NCBI RefSeq assembly: GCF_019355555.1
Contig: NZ_CP072142.1
Coordinates: forward strand, 682,001 to 746,000
Length of the DNA: 64,000 nt
Direction: 5' to 3'
Source of the DNA: Rhizobium sp. L51/94
GTDB lineage: Bacteria; Pseudomonadota; Alphaproteobacteria; Rhizobiales; Rhizobiaceae
In this document: positions 54,180 through 62,745 of the stretch, piece by piece
How the letters are laid out: the number at the start of each line of letters is the position of its first letter
How positions within the stretch are numbered: position 1 is the first letter of the stretch
Made by a program: the position numbers and the translations under genes
The notes under the pieces: generated by a model
The model's database searches: none
What the model was told of the DNA's origin: nothing
Seen by the model: the letters and a program-made list of their open reading frames with translations, nothing else

Positions 54180-54782
54180 TTGACCGAGACGATCATCCAC
54201 ACCGATATCGACAATCGCCCGAACGCCTTTACCCAGGCCGAGATCGGCTGGACACCCTGGCTTCAGCCATTGGAAGAGGCCGACCTGACCGAACGGCATT
54301 GGGCCGGCCTCGTCGATGCGGCCCGCGCGAAATCAAGTTATTTCATGCTGCTTGCCCGTGATCCCGACATCTTGGGCGCCCGCACCAAGGCGGACAAAGA
54401 CATTTTCTACAACACCAGGTCCGGCTTGCCGCGCGCCGAGCGCGAACTATCCGCCGCCGCCGCATCGCGCTCCAATGGCTGCATCTTCTGCGCCTCGGTG
54501 CATGCCCGTTTTGCCTCGCATTTTTCCAGGCGAACGGAGGATGTGCAGCGGCTTCTCGATGAGGGCACCGATGCCGATCTCGGCAGCCGCTGGAATGCCA
54601 TCGTCGCCGCCTCCGTGGCGCTGACGGCCACGCCCTCCGTTTTTGGAGCTGCCGAAATTGAGCGCTTGCGGACCGAGGGGCTGGACAATCTGGAAATTTC
54701 CGACGTCATCCATGGCGCAGCATTCTTCAACTGGGCCAACCGCTTGATGCTGTCGCTCGGAGAGCCAACGCCTGCGGCCTGA
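54180..54782 (+). CDS. Alkylhydroperoxidase-domain protein, Avi_7169-like family
   Basis: 200 residues with the AhpD active site SNGCIFCASVH: Cys101, Cys104 and His108 in the CxxCxxxH pattern. The start is a TTG at 54180 with AGGAG five nt upstream; no nearby ATG fits. AhpD-like proteins reduce peroxides or transfer redox equivalents from lipoyl groups. Following a flavin monooxygenase it may remove peroxide formed by uncoupled turnover, or act directly on the product. Confidence 0.86.
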   Translation: MTETIIHTDIDNRPNAFTQAEIGWTPWLQPLEEADLTERHWAGLVDAARAKSSYFMLLARDPDILGARTKADKDIFYNTRSGLPRAERELSAAAASRSNGCIFCASVHARFASHFSRRTEDVQRLLDEGTDADLGSRWNAIVAASVALTATPSVFGAAEIERLRTEGLDNLEISDVIHGAAFFNWANRLMLSLGEPTPAA

Positions 54783-54836
54783 AGGGGCTTGCGCGTCCGA
54801 CCTCTCCCACGATCCTGCCGCAAAGGAAACCAAGCC

Positions 54837-55586
54837 ATGGCTTTTGCCCTCGACCATATTGTCATCGCCGTCAACGATCTGGCGCGGGCCGTTGCGGATT
54901 ACCGGCTACTCGGCTTCACGGTTTATCCCGGCGGCGTGCATCATGGCGGCGTATCGCATAATGCGCTGGTGGTGTTTGCCGATGGCGCCTATTTCGAGCT
55001 CATCGCCTATCATCGGCCCGATCCCGGCAATCCGTGGTGGACGCTGCTTGCTGAGGCCGGCGAGGGCTTTGTCGACTTCGCCCTTGCTCCCGACGACACG
55101 CAGGCGGGTATCGCCGCCGCCCGGGCGCGGGGCCTCAGCTTAACAGAGCCCGCCTCCGGCGGACGCGTGCGGCCGGATGGCGTAAGGCTAGATTGGCAGA
55201 TCGTTCGGCCGGAAACGCGCGACCTGCCCTTCTGGTGCGGCGATGTCACCGCGCGGGATTTGCGCGTGCCTCTAGGCGAGCACCGCAAGCACGCCAACCG
55301 CGCTGAGGGCATCGCCGTCGTTCGTGTCGATGTCGCTGACATTGCGGCGAGCGCCGGCCGTTATCGCGCGCTGTTGGGCGACGATGCCGTCACGCGATCC
55401 GGCGAGGATATCCGCATCGCCATCGGCACGTCGATTATCGAACTCGTCGGGCCAGACCATGGCGCGGAGCAGGGCCGTCTGCAAACGCGTGGCGAGGGCG
55501 TCTCCTCAATCGATCTGCATGGGGGCGTCGCCGCGGATCTCGACATCGGCCGCTCACATCGCGCCGTCCTGCGCATCCGTCCTTAG
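54837..55586 (+). CDS. VOC/glyoxalase-fold protein
   Basis: 249 residues in two vicinal-oxygen-chelate modules. It begins MAFALDHIVIAVNDLARAVADYRLLGFTV, with His7 as likely first metal ligand and glutamate in YFELIAYH. The second module (IAVVRVDVADIAASAGRYRALLG) is less conserved. This glyoxalase-like group includes ring-cleavage and isomerase-type enzymes. It closes the operon and probably processes the product of the monooxygenase. Confidence 0.82.
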   Translation: MAFALDHIVIAVNDLARAVADYRLLGFTVYPGGVHHGGVSHNALVVFADGAYFELIAYHRPDPGNPWWTLLAEAGEGFVDFALAPDDTQAGIAAARARGLSLTEPASGGRVRPDGVRLDWQIVRPETRDLPFWCGDVTARDLRVPLGEHRKHANRAEGIAVVRVDVADIAASAGRYRALLGDDAVTRSGEDIRIAIGTSIIELVGPDHGAEQGRLQTRGEGVSSIDLHGGVAADLDIGRSHRAVLRIRP

Positions 55587-55678
55587 CGGCGGGTCGTTGC
55601 CGGATGATCTAGAGCCGAGGGTTGGCACCCGGTGGTCATCTTTTTCAAGAATTGCGACAGGAGCGGGGCTGCATTTCT

Positions 55679-55703
55679 TTAGTCTACTCGCTGGATAGAC
55701 TAA
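55679..55703. promoter_or_regulatory. Perfect dyad before a small gene, shared with 43046
   Basis: TTAGTCTA (55679-55686), nine bases, TAGACTAA (55696-55703) is a perfect 8-bp inverted repeat with centre spacing fit for a dimeric regulator. The surrounding 35 bp match the region before 43182 at 25 positions. It lies 52 bp before the ATG at 55755. Confidence 0.6.
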
Positions 55704-55754
55704 TTTGACAGAACCGTTTCCGCGGAGACATCCACGTCTGACATGGAGAACGCT

Positions 55755-55946
55755 ATGAGCGTCCTGCGCTATTTCGGTCGCCTTCGGTCTTGCCGCGACA
55801 GTCTGGAAGACAGGCTGAATCTGCACGAGGCGCGCCGCTGCTTTGGAAGTGACGATTGCGAGGACGGCACCACCGACGAGCTGCTAGCGCAGATTTCCGA
55901 ACTGGACGGCAGCTTGTCTTCTCTGCGCTATCGGCGGCGTCGTTAA
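55755..55946 (+). CDS. Small protein of 63 residues, unknown
   Basis: MSVLRYFGRLRSCRDSLEDR is followed by an acidic stretch with two cysteines and a basic end, SLSSLRYRRRR. GGAG six nt before the ATG and the dyad 52 bp upstream support expression. It overlaps by a few bases the end of a decayed ATPase gene on the other strand. No family recognised; it may be a small cytoplasmic regulator. Coding status is moderate. Confidence 0.45.
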   Translation: MSVLRYFGRLRSCRDSLEDRLNLHEARRCFGSDDCEDGTTDELLAQISELDGSLSSLRYRRRR

Positions 55947-56166
55947 CGCACGGCCGATGCCTGCGCGACGAGCGCAGCGTGGTCGGCGTCGCCGATGATG
56001 CGCCCCTTCTCCATCGTTATGGCCTGGTCATATGTCCGATGACGCCGGGATCATGGCTGACCAGCGTCATGTCATGCGATACCGCGAGATCGTTGAGCAG
56101 GTCGAGAATGCCGGCCTTGACGGACGCATTCAGCGCCGAGGTCGGCTCATCGAGCAGCAGCAATGA
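55943..56166 (-). pseudogene. C-terminal remnant of an ABC ATPase
   Basis: Read on the minus strand, 56166 downward gives LLLDEPTSALNASVKAGILD then LNDLAV, SHDMTLVSHDPGVIGHMTRP, a stop, and in a shifted frame AITMEKGRIIGDADHAALVA ending in a stop at 55943-55945. This is Walker B to the end of a peptide-type ATPase, without its Walker A half, and with a frameshift. It differs from the intact ATPase at 50747, so it is left from another transporter. Confidence 0.7.
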
Positions 56167-56359
56167 CCTCATTGCAACAGTATCTCGCTACTTCGATCCT
56201 GGCACCCAATGCAGAAAATAGCCCTCTTCGGCGACCTCTGCCAATGAACTGCAAAGCCGCACGAGATCGTCAAGTGGGCGAAACTCGCGCATCTTGAGCC
56301 AGCTTCCTGATGGTGACCTACTCTCTTTTGTTCCGCGGAGGTTTCGACTGACAGGAGCG

Positions 56360-57214
56360 TCAGCTCTTGCCTTTCCAGGGCACGAGCCATGCCTCCAAAG
56401 CACGCATCACCAGCGTAAAGGCAAACGCGCAAGCGGCGATGATGCCGATGCCGACGAATACCACATCCGTTGCCAGAAATTGCGAGGCCGACATGATCAT
56501 GAACCCAATTCCGCGGGTTGCCGCGATCAATTCGGCCGCCACAAGCGTTCCCCAGCCGACGCCGAGCGCGATGCGGATGCCCGTCAGGATTTCCGGCAAT
56601 GCCGAGGGCAAAACGATGTCGAAAAACAGGTTCCAGCGGCTGGCGCCCAGCGACAGCGCAGCGTTGACCCGCTCGATCGGTAGGGACCGCACACCGGCCT
56701 GGGCAGACAGGCAGATTGGCGCGAACATCGCCAGAACCAGCAGGGTGATCTTAGACGTCTCGCCAATGCCGAGCCAGATGATCATCAGCGGCAGGTAGGC
56801 GAGTGGCGGCAGCGGCCAGTAGAATTCGATGGGCGTGTCGAGTACGCCCTTGGCCCAGCGGTTCAATCCCATGGCCAGCCCGACGGGCACGCCGAAAAGA
56901 CAGGCAACGAACGCGGCAGAGAGAATTCGAAACAGGCTGGCCGAGACATGCTCCCAGAGTGATGCGCCAGCATAGCCGTCATTGTAGACGGCGACTGCCT
57001 GCTTCACGACTTCTTCCGGCGTCGGCAGAAAGAGATGGGCGACGAGCCCAGATTTCGCCACGCCCCACCAGGCGGCCAAGAGCAAAATACCGGTGATGAT
57101 GCTGATCGGTGCAGTCGATCGCTCGCCTATGCCGAAGGTGCGCATCTTGACGAGGCGATGGGTCGCCTCCGCCTCGGGATGGAGAATGCTCGCTGCTTCT
57201 GTCAGTTCGGTCAT
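56360..57214 (-). CDS. tauC: Taurine/sulfonate-type ABC permease
   Basis: 284 residues, with LFLPTPEEVVKQAVAVYNDG, PLAYLPLMIIWLGIGETSK and IALGVGWGTLVAAELIAATR, all typical of TauC. A cytoplasmic lead of about 35 residues precedes the first helix. It is the last intact gene of the tauA-tauB-tauC operon; no tauD follows. Confidence 0.88.
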   Translation of the reverse strand: MTELTEAASILHPEAEATHRLVKMRTFGIGERSTAPISIITGILLLAAWWGVAKSGLVAHLFLPTPEEVVKQAVAVYNDGYAGASLWEHVSASLFRILSAAFVACLFGVPVGLAMGLNRWAKGVLDTPIEFYWPLPPLAYLPLMIIWLGIGETSKITLLVLAMFAPICLSAQAGVRSLPIERVNAALSLGASRWNLFFDIVLPSALPEILTGIRIALGVGWGTLVAAELIAATRGIGFMIMSASQFLATDVVFVGIGIIAACAFAFTLVMRALEAWLVPWKGKS

Positions 57215-58002
57215 TCGGCAGCGCTCCTGACGTCGTCGGTGCTGTGGATGATGGTGCGGATCTCTTCGCGCAGATCGGCAAATTTGGACGATGTCTTGAT
57301 CGCCCGCGCATCGCCACTTTTGGCAAGATCCTTGACGAAATCGAGGCTGAATCTAGCGACGACCCGGCCTGGGCGCGGCGACATGACGATCAGTTCTGTG
57401 CCAAGGAACAGCGCCTCCTCGATCGAATGGGTGATGAAGAAGATGCGCTTTCGCGACCGGTGCCAGATCGACACCAGAAGCTCCTGCATTTGCTCGCGCG
57501 TCAGACTGTCGAGCGCGCCGAACGGCTCGTCCATGAGCAGGATATCCGGCTCCGTCGCCAGTGCCCGGGCGATGCCGACGCGCTGGCGCATTCCACCGGA
57601 GAGCTCATGAGGCAGGGCGTTGCCGAACTCGCCGAGACCAACCAGCTGCAGCAGCTCCTCCGATTTCTCGCGGCGCTCGAATTTTCCGGCGCCCGCAAAT
57701 TTCAGCCCCAGGCCAACATTGTCGAGGACCGACTTCCAGGGCAGGAGCGTATCTTTCTGAAACACGACGCCACGGTCGGCACCGGGCTTTTCTATCGGCC
57801 GGCCGTCCAGGGTTATCTTTCCTTCCGACAGCGGCAGAAATCCGGCGATGGCATGCAGCAAGGTCGACTTGCCACAGCCGGAAGCACCCAGTGCAACGAC
57901 GAAACCCTGGTCGGGGATGTCGAGAGACACCCGGTCCAGAGCATGCACGGTGCGGCCATCCCGCGCTTTGAAATAGACGGAGGCGCGTTCGACTTTCAGC
58001 AT
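57211..58002 (-). CDS. tauB: Taurine/sulfonate-type ABC ATPase
   Basis: 263 residues with Walker A GASGCGKSTLLHAI, Q-loop region VFQKDTLLPWKSV, signature ELSGGMRQRVGIARAL and Walker B ILLMDEPFGALD. It follows the binding protein after a 58-bp gap holding a stem-loop and overlaps the permease start by 4 nt. Confidence 0.9.
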   Translation of the reverse strand: MLKVERASVYFKARDGRTVHALDRVSLDIPDQGFVVALGASGCGKSTLLHAIAGFLPLSEGKITLDGRPIEKPGADRGVVFQKDTLLPWKSVLDNVGLGLKFAGAGKFERREKSEELLQLVGLGEFGNALPHELSGGMRQRVGIARALATEPDILLMDEPFGALDSLTREQMQELLVSIWHRSRKRIFFITHSIEEALFLGTELIVMSPRPGRVVARFSLDFVKDLAKSGDARAIKTSSKFADLREEIRTIIHSTDDVRSAAE

Positions 58003-58023
58003 ATGTGAAATCCAATACGTTTC

Positions 58024-58049
58024 CCGCGCTGCGAATAACGACAGCGCGG
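58024..58049 (-). promoter_or_regulatory. Intercistronic hairpin after the tauA-like gene
   Basis: CCGCGCTG (58024-58031) and CAGCGCGG (58042-58049) make a perfect 8-bp stem with a 10-nt loop between the binding-protein stop and the ATPase start. It is the fourth such hairpin after a binding-protein gene in this window. Confidence 0.6.
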
Positions 58050-58060
58050 CACAGTTGCTA

Positions 58061-59074
58061 TCAGTTACTCGGCGCGACTACGGCGTCCGGCGTGACGAAG
58101 GCGGCGTAGCTTGGCAGGACGTCCGAGACCTTGCCCTGGTCCTTAAGGAACGTTGCCGTATCCTTGAGGATTTTGGCCGCACCGGACTTCTCACCACCGC
58201 CGAGCCAGGCATCGGAAGCCTGAACTTCAGGTGTCAGCAATGTCAGGTTCTTCAGTGCGGCAGATTGCTGTTCCGCCGTGCCGCCGAGCTGCTTGGCCAG
58301 CAGCTTGGCGTTGTCGCTGTCCGGCCCCCAGGCGGCCTTGTCGTTGGCGAAGGAAGCATAGGACGCGTTGATAACGCCGGCAAAGTTTTTCAGGAAACCG
58401 GGGTTCTTGTCGGCGAAGTCGGTAGCGGCGACCCAGGCGGAGAAGGTCGGCGCTCCTTTGTCGGCAACCTCCTTGGAGGTGATAAGTACCTTGCCGTTCT
58501 TTTTCAGTTCAGTCAGCGCTGGATCCCAAACGAAGCCGCCATCGATATCACCGCGCGCGAAACCCGCAACGATCTGCGGCTGGGGAATGGCGAAGACCTG
58601 AACGTCCTTTTCGGTCAGGCCGAGGCTCTTGATGAGAGCGAGAAGCTGGTAGTGGTCAGTCGAGACCGGAGCGGCCGCCAGCTTCTTGCCTTTCAGATCC
58701 GCCAGCGTATTGATCCCAGAGCCATTGCGCACGACAAGCGCTTCGTCGATGCCCGAAATCGACGAGAGGTAGAAGGCCCTGACGGCCAGGCCGCGCGAAG
58801 TCGCCGCTGCAAAGGGGCTGGAACCGACATAGCCGACCTGCACGTCACCGGAGGCGATGGCGGCAAAGATATCGGCGCCAGAATTGAATTTACGGAAATC
58901 GATGTCATAGCCGGTCGCCTTGGCAAAGGCGCCGTTAGCGATGCCGACCGACGACGGCAAGGCATCCGTCTGATAGCCGACGACGACCTTTTTGTCGGCC
59001 GCACTGGCTCCGAAGGCAGCAACCAGTGTCATTGCGCCGAACAAGCTGGCAAGCAGTCCCTTGTGGAGTTTCAT
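58061..59074 (-). CDS. tauA: Taurine-type sulfonate-binding protein
   Basis: 337 residues. The signal peptide ends AAFGASAADK. VVVGYQTDALPSSVGIANGA, DFRKFNSGADIFAAIASGDV and QVGYVGSSPFAAATSRGL match TauA, as do DIDGGFVWDPAL and the C-terminal helices. Start at 59074 (MKLHKGLL) has GGGACGGGAC before it. It captures taurine or a similar sulfonate for the TauBC importer. The upstream region carries ATATACTAA, shared with the DszA-like operon. Confidence 0.88.
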   Translation of the reverse strand: MKLHKGLLASLFGAMTLVAAFGASAADKKVVVGYQTDALPSSVGIANGAFAKATGYDIDFRKFNSGADIFAAIASGDVQVGYVGSSPFAAATSRGLAVRAFYLSSISGIDEALVVRNGSGINTLADLKGKKLAAAPVSTDHYQLLALIKSLGLTEKDVQVFAIPQPQIVAGFARGDIDGGFVWDPALTELKKNGKVLITSKEVADKGAPTFSAWVAATDFADKNPGFLKNFAGVINASYASFANDKAAWGPDSDNAKLLAKQLGGTAEQQSAALKNLTLLTPEVQASDAWLGGGEKSGAAKILKDTATFLKDQGKVSDVLPSYAAFVTPDAVVAPSN

Positions 59075-59559
59075 TGTCCCGTCCCTACCCATGTGGCGCA
59101 CGTCGCCGTTTCTTGAGCCGTCGCCTTTTGTGACGCCGGCGACTATAGGCTAAGCAGGGGCTTTGAGCATTTACAGTTCAAATATACTAAAATTCAAGAT
59201 GAGTCGGGAAATAGCTTCCTGTCAAAGCTGCATCCGGCATCTTTACACGCAGGGGGATGCGGATGACTGCTTGACGACGTCGGCTGTTAGCCGACAGATC
59301 GAATCTGTTCTTTCGTCAAACCTAAGTGGTGTTCGCAGATGACAGCCGGCTATGGATTAGGCTTTCGACGGCGGGGTCCGCTTTGCGGTGCCCTGCGGTG
59401 ACAACTCCGGTCGCCCCACGCTGTCGGGGCAGCTTTCGTTGGAGCGTCGACTATGAGACGACGCCAGGACTCGCAATCGGGGTCACTATGCACTATGACT
59501 TATACGTCTTCTTTGGATGTTGCGACCTTAGTCGTGCTGATCTGTCGGGAGTTGAGTGA
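59075..59559. other. Intergenic region before tauA, no gene seen
   Basis: The 485 bp hold the tauA promoter region on the minus strand, with an AT-rich stretch at 59165-59200 containing ATATACTAA. The rest up to the glycosyltransferase start has no open frame with a ribosome site. A short stem CGGCTGTTAGCCG lies near 59280. Confidence 0.5.
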
Positions 59560-60384
59560 ATGCTTGAACGGGTCGAGCGAATGGATGCCTGTCGCGGAAT
59601 TGACAGGGCTGTCCCCGCGTCTCCGCTCCTCATTTACGTTATCAATCTGGATCGCTGCATCGAGCGCTGGGATCGCCTCCGCACCCAGGCCGTCCAGCAT
59701 GGCCTGAACCTCGTTCGGGTCGCAGCCGTAGACGGCCAATCTGTGCTCGCGGAGGAGCGGGTCGGCTTTCATCCCCGCTCCTTCAGTTATCACAACGGCC
59801 GCACGATCCTCGCCGGCGAATACGGCTGTTATCGAAGCCACCTGCTGGCTCTTGAAACCTTCGTTGCCAGTGGCGACGCGATGGCCCTCATCATAGAGGA
59901 TGATGTCGACCTCAACGCGGCACTTATCCCGCGGGCCATGGCGGCCGTGGCGGCCGTGCCTGGAACCGAGGGCAGCGTCATCAAGCTCGCAAATCACCGA
60001 AAGGTCGGTTTCAGACCAGTCGCTATGACCACCCTCGGCGATGTCGTCGGCCGCTGCCTGCACGGTCCCCAGGGCTCAGCTGCTTGCTATATCGTCACGC
60101 GCCAGGCGGCACTGCAATTGGCAAAGACGTTGAATACGGTTCTGTTGCCCTACGATGTCGCTCTCGAACGCGGCTGGTCGACTGGTGTCCAGACGTTTTC
60201 GACAGAAGACAATCTCGTGACATTCAGTCCGCATCGAAGAGATACGACGATCGGCAAGAGGTCGCATTACAGGGCTGCCAAGCGACACTTCATGCTGCGC
60301 ATGACAACCCACTGGTTCCGCGCTCACGACCAGCTGCGACGGTGGTTCTATGCGACATGGGGATGCCAGCGGATCAGCCGCTAG
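59560..60384 (+). CDS. Glycosyltransferase family 25 (LPS/LOS type)
   Basis: 274 residues. LIYVINLDRCIERWDRL, AGEYGCYRSHLLALE and ALIIEDDVDL match GT25 enzymes such as Lgt/LpsA-type galactosyl- or glucosyltransferases, with EDDV as the nucleotide-sugar metal motif. A GGAG eight nt before 59560 decides the start; an ATG at 59581 is an option. It probably adds a sugar to lipopolysaccharide or another surface glycan. The convergent CapD-like gene also serves surface polysaccharide. Confidence 0.88.
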   Translation: MLERVERMDACRGIDRAVPASPLLIYVINLDRCIERWDRLRTQAVQHGLNLVRVAAVDGQSVLAEERVGFHPRSFSYHNGRTILAGEYGCYRSHLLALETFVASGDAMALIIEDDVDLNAALIPRAMAAVAAVPGTEGSVIKLANHRKVGFRPVAMTTLGDVVGRCLHGPQGSAACYIVTRQAALQLAKTLNTVLLPYDVALERGWSTGVQTFSTEDNLVTFSPHRRDTTIGKRSHYRAAKRHFMLRMTTHWFRAHDQLRRWFYATWGCQRISR

Positions 60385-60429
60385 AAGTTTTCAGGCGCTC
60401 AAAGAAAACACAAAAGACCGCGAGCAGGT

Positions 60430-62445
60430 CTATGCGGCGGCCTCTCCCTCGCGTTCGCGAAACACCAGGTCCACCACATCTCCGTTCGGAGCATAGCCGG
60501 AGACCAGCATCTTCAGGATGCTCTGGGCGAGCGGAATGTCATTTTCATCCAAAGCCTTCTCCAGCGCCGCTAGGCGCTCGGACAATTCCGGCCACCTAAG
60601 AAAATCCTCGCGAGCCCGCATGATCCGCGGATGCGGCGTCGGCTGCGGGTTGTCGCCGATCAGCAGTTCCTCGAAGAGTTTTTCGCCGGGACGCAGGCCG
60701 GTAATCCGCAGTTCGATATCGCCCTCCGGATTGTCGTCGTCCAGAACGCTGAAACCTGAAAGCTCAACCATACGGCGGGCGAGATCGACGATGCGAACCG
60801 GCTCTCCCATGTCGAGCAGAAAGACATCCCCGCCCGATGCCATGGCGCCGGCCTGGATGACCAGCTGCGAGGCTTCCGGGATTGTCATGAAATAGCGGGT
60901 GATCTCCGGATGGGTGAGCGTAACCGGGCCACCGTCACGGATCTGCTGGCGAAACAGCGGCACGACGGAACCCGATGAGCCCAGCACGTTGCCGAAGCGG
61001 ACCATCGAAAAACTCGTGGTCGTGCCGCTGGTGACGCGATCGGCGTCGAGGGCCTGCAGCACCATCTCCGCAAGTCGCTTGCTCGCGCCCATGATATTGG
61101 TCGGGCGAACCGCCTTGTCCGTGCTGATGAGGACGAAATTCTCGACGCCCGCCTTTTGCGCTGCCGTGGCTGCGGCGACGGTCCCCGTGACGTTGTTCTT
61201 GATACCTTCGGCAGGGTTATACTCGACGAGCGGCACGTGCTTGTAGGCGGCAGCGTGGTAGACGGTGCTCGGCTTCCATGCCGTCATGATCTGCTCCAGA
61301 CGCGGTCCGTCGCGAACGGAGGCAAGAAAAGGGATAATGCGGATCTCGGCATCCTGGATCGCCAGCGCCGCCTTCTCGAGCTCGCCCAAGATGAGATAGA
61401 GGCCGAATTCGTTCTGCTCCACCAGCAGCAGGATCGAGGGGCGGTTCTTGACGATCTGGCGGCACAACTCGCTGCCGATCGAGCCTCCGGCACCGGTCAC
61501 CATGACGACCTTTCCTCGGATGTTGCGGTCGAGCAAAGCCTGGTCGGGCGCAATGACATCGCGGCCAAGAAGATCCTCGATATCGAGTTCACGCAAGTCG
61601 GAGACGGCCACACGCCCCTGCGCCAAGGCGGTCAGGTCGGGCATCGTCCGGACAGTGACGCGGGCCTTGCGGATCGCCTCCAGGATCTCGTTGCGGCGTT
61701 GCCTTGTGGCATTCGGCAGCGCCAGCAATACATCGCGTGTTTCGCCGGTAGCAACAAGTGCCGGCAGGTCTGCGGGATCGTAGATCGGCAGCCCGGCCAT
61801 GATACTGCCATGCAGGTGCCTGTCATCGTCGAGAAAGCCTACGACATTCAACTCCGAGCTATTGGACAGAGCTGCGGCGAGCTGCCTCCCGGAAGCACCG
61901 GCGCCATAGATCAAAACTTTTGCCAGCGAATTGCGGTTCAGAAGCCGCTGGTAAGCGTTGCCGAGCCAATAGCGGGTCCACATGCGCGACAGCCCGACGG
62001 CGATCAGAAGCAGCAACGGCTGCAATATGCCGACGGTGCGCGGCACGCCTGGAATGCTGATCGCGGTGAAGATCGTCATGAAGGCCAGGCCGTATATCGC
62101 CACCGCCTTGACCACCGTCATGAACGCCGAGAGGCCGGCATAGCGGAAGATCGCGCGGTAGAGCCCCAGCACGATGAAGATCGGGATCGCGAGCAGGAGC
62201 GAGACGAAGGCAGGGACCCATTCGACGCCCTCGAGGATCACCCACCCGTCAAGCCGCAGGCAATAGGCAAACCACACCGTAAGGACACAGAGGCTGGAGT
62301 CGACCAGAAGTGCAAAGGCGCGCTTTGTTACGCGCGGCAAAGCCAAAAAGGGCAGAACGAGCCGATCGGCAGATACCATCAACAATTTCCTCAGGCGCCG
62401 GTCATCCCAGTCCGCATTCATATTCCTGCACGGCGCATCGGCCAT
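60430..62445 (-). CDS. Membrane nucleoside-diphosphate-sugar epimerase/dehydratase (CapD/FlaA1/WbpM type)
   Basis: 671 residues. Four membrane helices (about residues 40-150), a Rossmann CoA-binding-like domain with LIYGAGASGRQLAAAL, then the catalytic SDR domain with VTGAGGSIGSELCRQI, YHAAAYKHVPLVE, and STDKAVRPTNIMGASKR where Met replaces the usual active-site Tyr, as in WbpM and FlaA1. These enzymes convert UDP-GlcNAc-type sugars to 4-keto-6-deoxy forms for capsule or O-antigen. Starts at 62445 or 62421 fit better than the longer frame. Confidence 0.92.
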   Translation of the reverse strand: MADAPCRNMNADWDDRRLRKLLMVSADRLVLPFLALPRVTKRAFALLVDSSLCVLTVWFAYCLRLDGWVILEGVEWVPAFVSLLLAIPIFIVLGLYRAIFRYAGLSAFMTVVKAVAIYGLAFMTIFTAISIPGVPRTVGILQPLLLLIAVGLSRMWTRYWLGNAYQRLLNRNSLAKVLIYGAGASGRQLAAALSNSSELNVVGFLDDDRHLHGSIMAGLPIYDPADLPALVATGETRDVLLALPNATRQRRNEILEAIRKARVTVRTMPDLTALAQGRVAVSDLRELDIEDLLGRDVIAPDQALLDRNIRGKVVMVTGAGGSIGSELCRQIVKNRPSILLLVEQNEFGLYLILGELEKAALAIQDAEIRIIPFLASVRDGPRLEQIMTAWKPSTVYHAAAYKHVPLVEYNPAEGIKNNVTGTVAAATAAQKAGVENFVLISTDKAVRPTNIMGASKRLAEMVLQALDADRVTSGTTTSFSMVRFGNVLGSSGSVVPLFRQQIRDGGPVTLTHPEITRYFMTIPEASQLVIQAGAMASGGDVFLLDMGEPVRIVDLARRMVELSGFSVLDDDNPEGDIELRITGLRPGEKLFEELLIGDNPQPTPHPRIMRAREDFLRWPELSERLAALEKALDENDIPLAQSILKMLVSGYAPNGDVVDLVFREREGEAAA

Positions 62446-62745
62446 CTTCAGCACACCTAGTATGTCTTGCTGCTTCCAACAGCAAAAGGCAATTGCGCGA
62501 GACAGCCGCGCTGCGTTTTTCACACCGCTATAGCGCAATTGCACCGATGATCCGGGGACGGGCAATAACCGGCGGTCACGACCAGGACATCAGGTGCGGC
62601 TTATTCCTACCTACTGCAGATGGTCCGGTCGGTGGAGCACGGGGATGCCATTTGCGACGGCACCGCCGCTGACACCTGCCCCGAAAGCCCGAATGGCGGA
62701 CGCCCACAGTCCAAAGGCTTTGGCCTCAGCGGCAGCCGAGGACGG
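62446..62745. other. Intergenic region, nothing recognised
   Basis: Holds the presumed promoter of the epimerase/dehydratase and the end of the recombinase gene. I see no open frame with a ribosome site, no strong dyad and no known RNA. Confidence 0.5.

Noticed and set aside
56188..56310. Short minus-strand frame ending EEGYFLHWVPGSK between tauC and the ATPase remnant
   Set aside because: Could be a remnant, but it has no ribosome site and no recognisable family.
58055..59116. 353-codon plus-strand frame
   Set aside because: Antisense shadow of the tauA-like gene; no family features.
61156..62460. 434-codon plus-strand frame
   Set aside because: Antisense to the CapD/FlaA1-type gene with full catalytic motifs.
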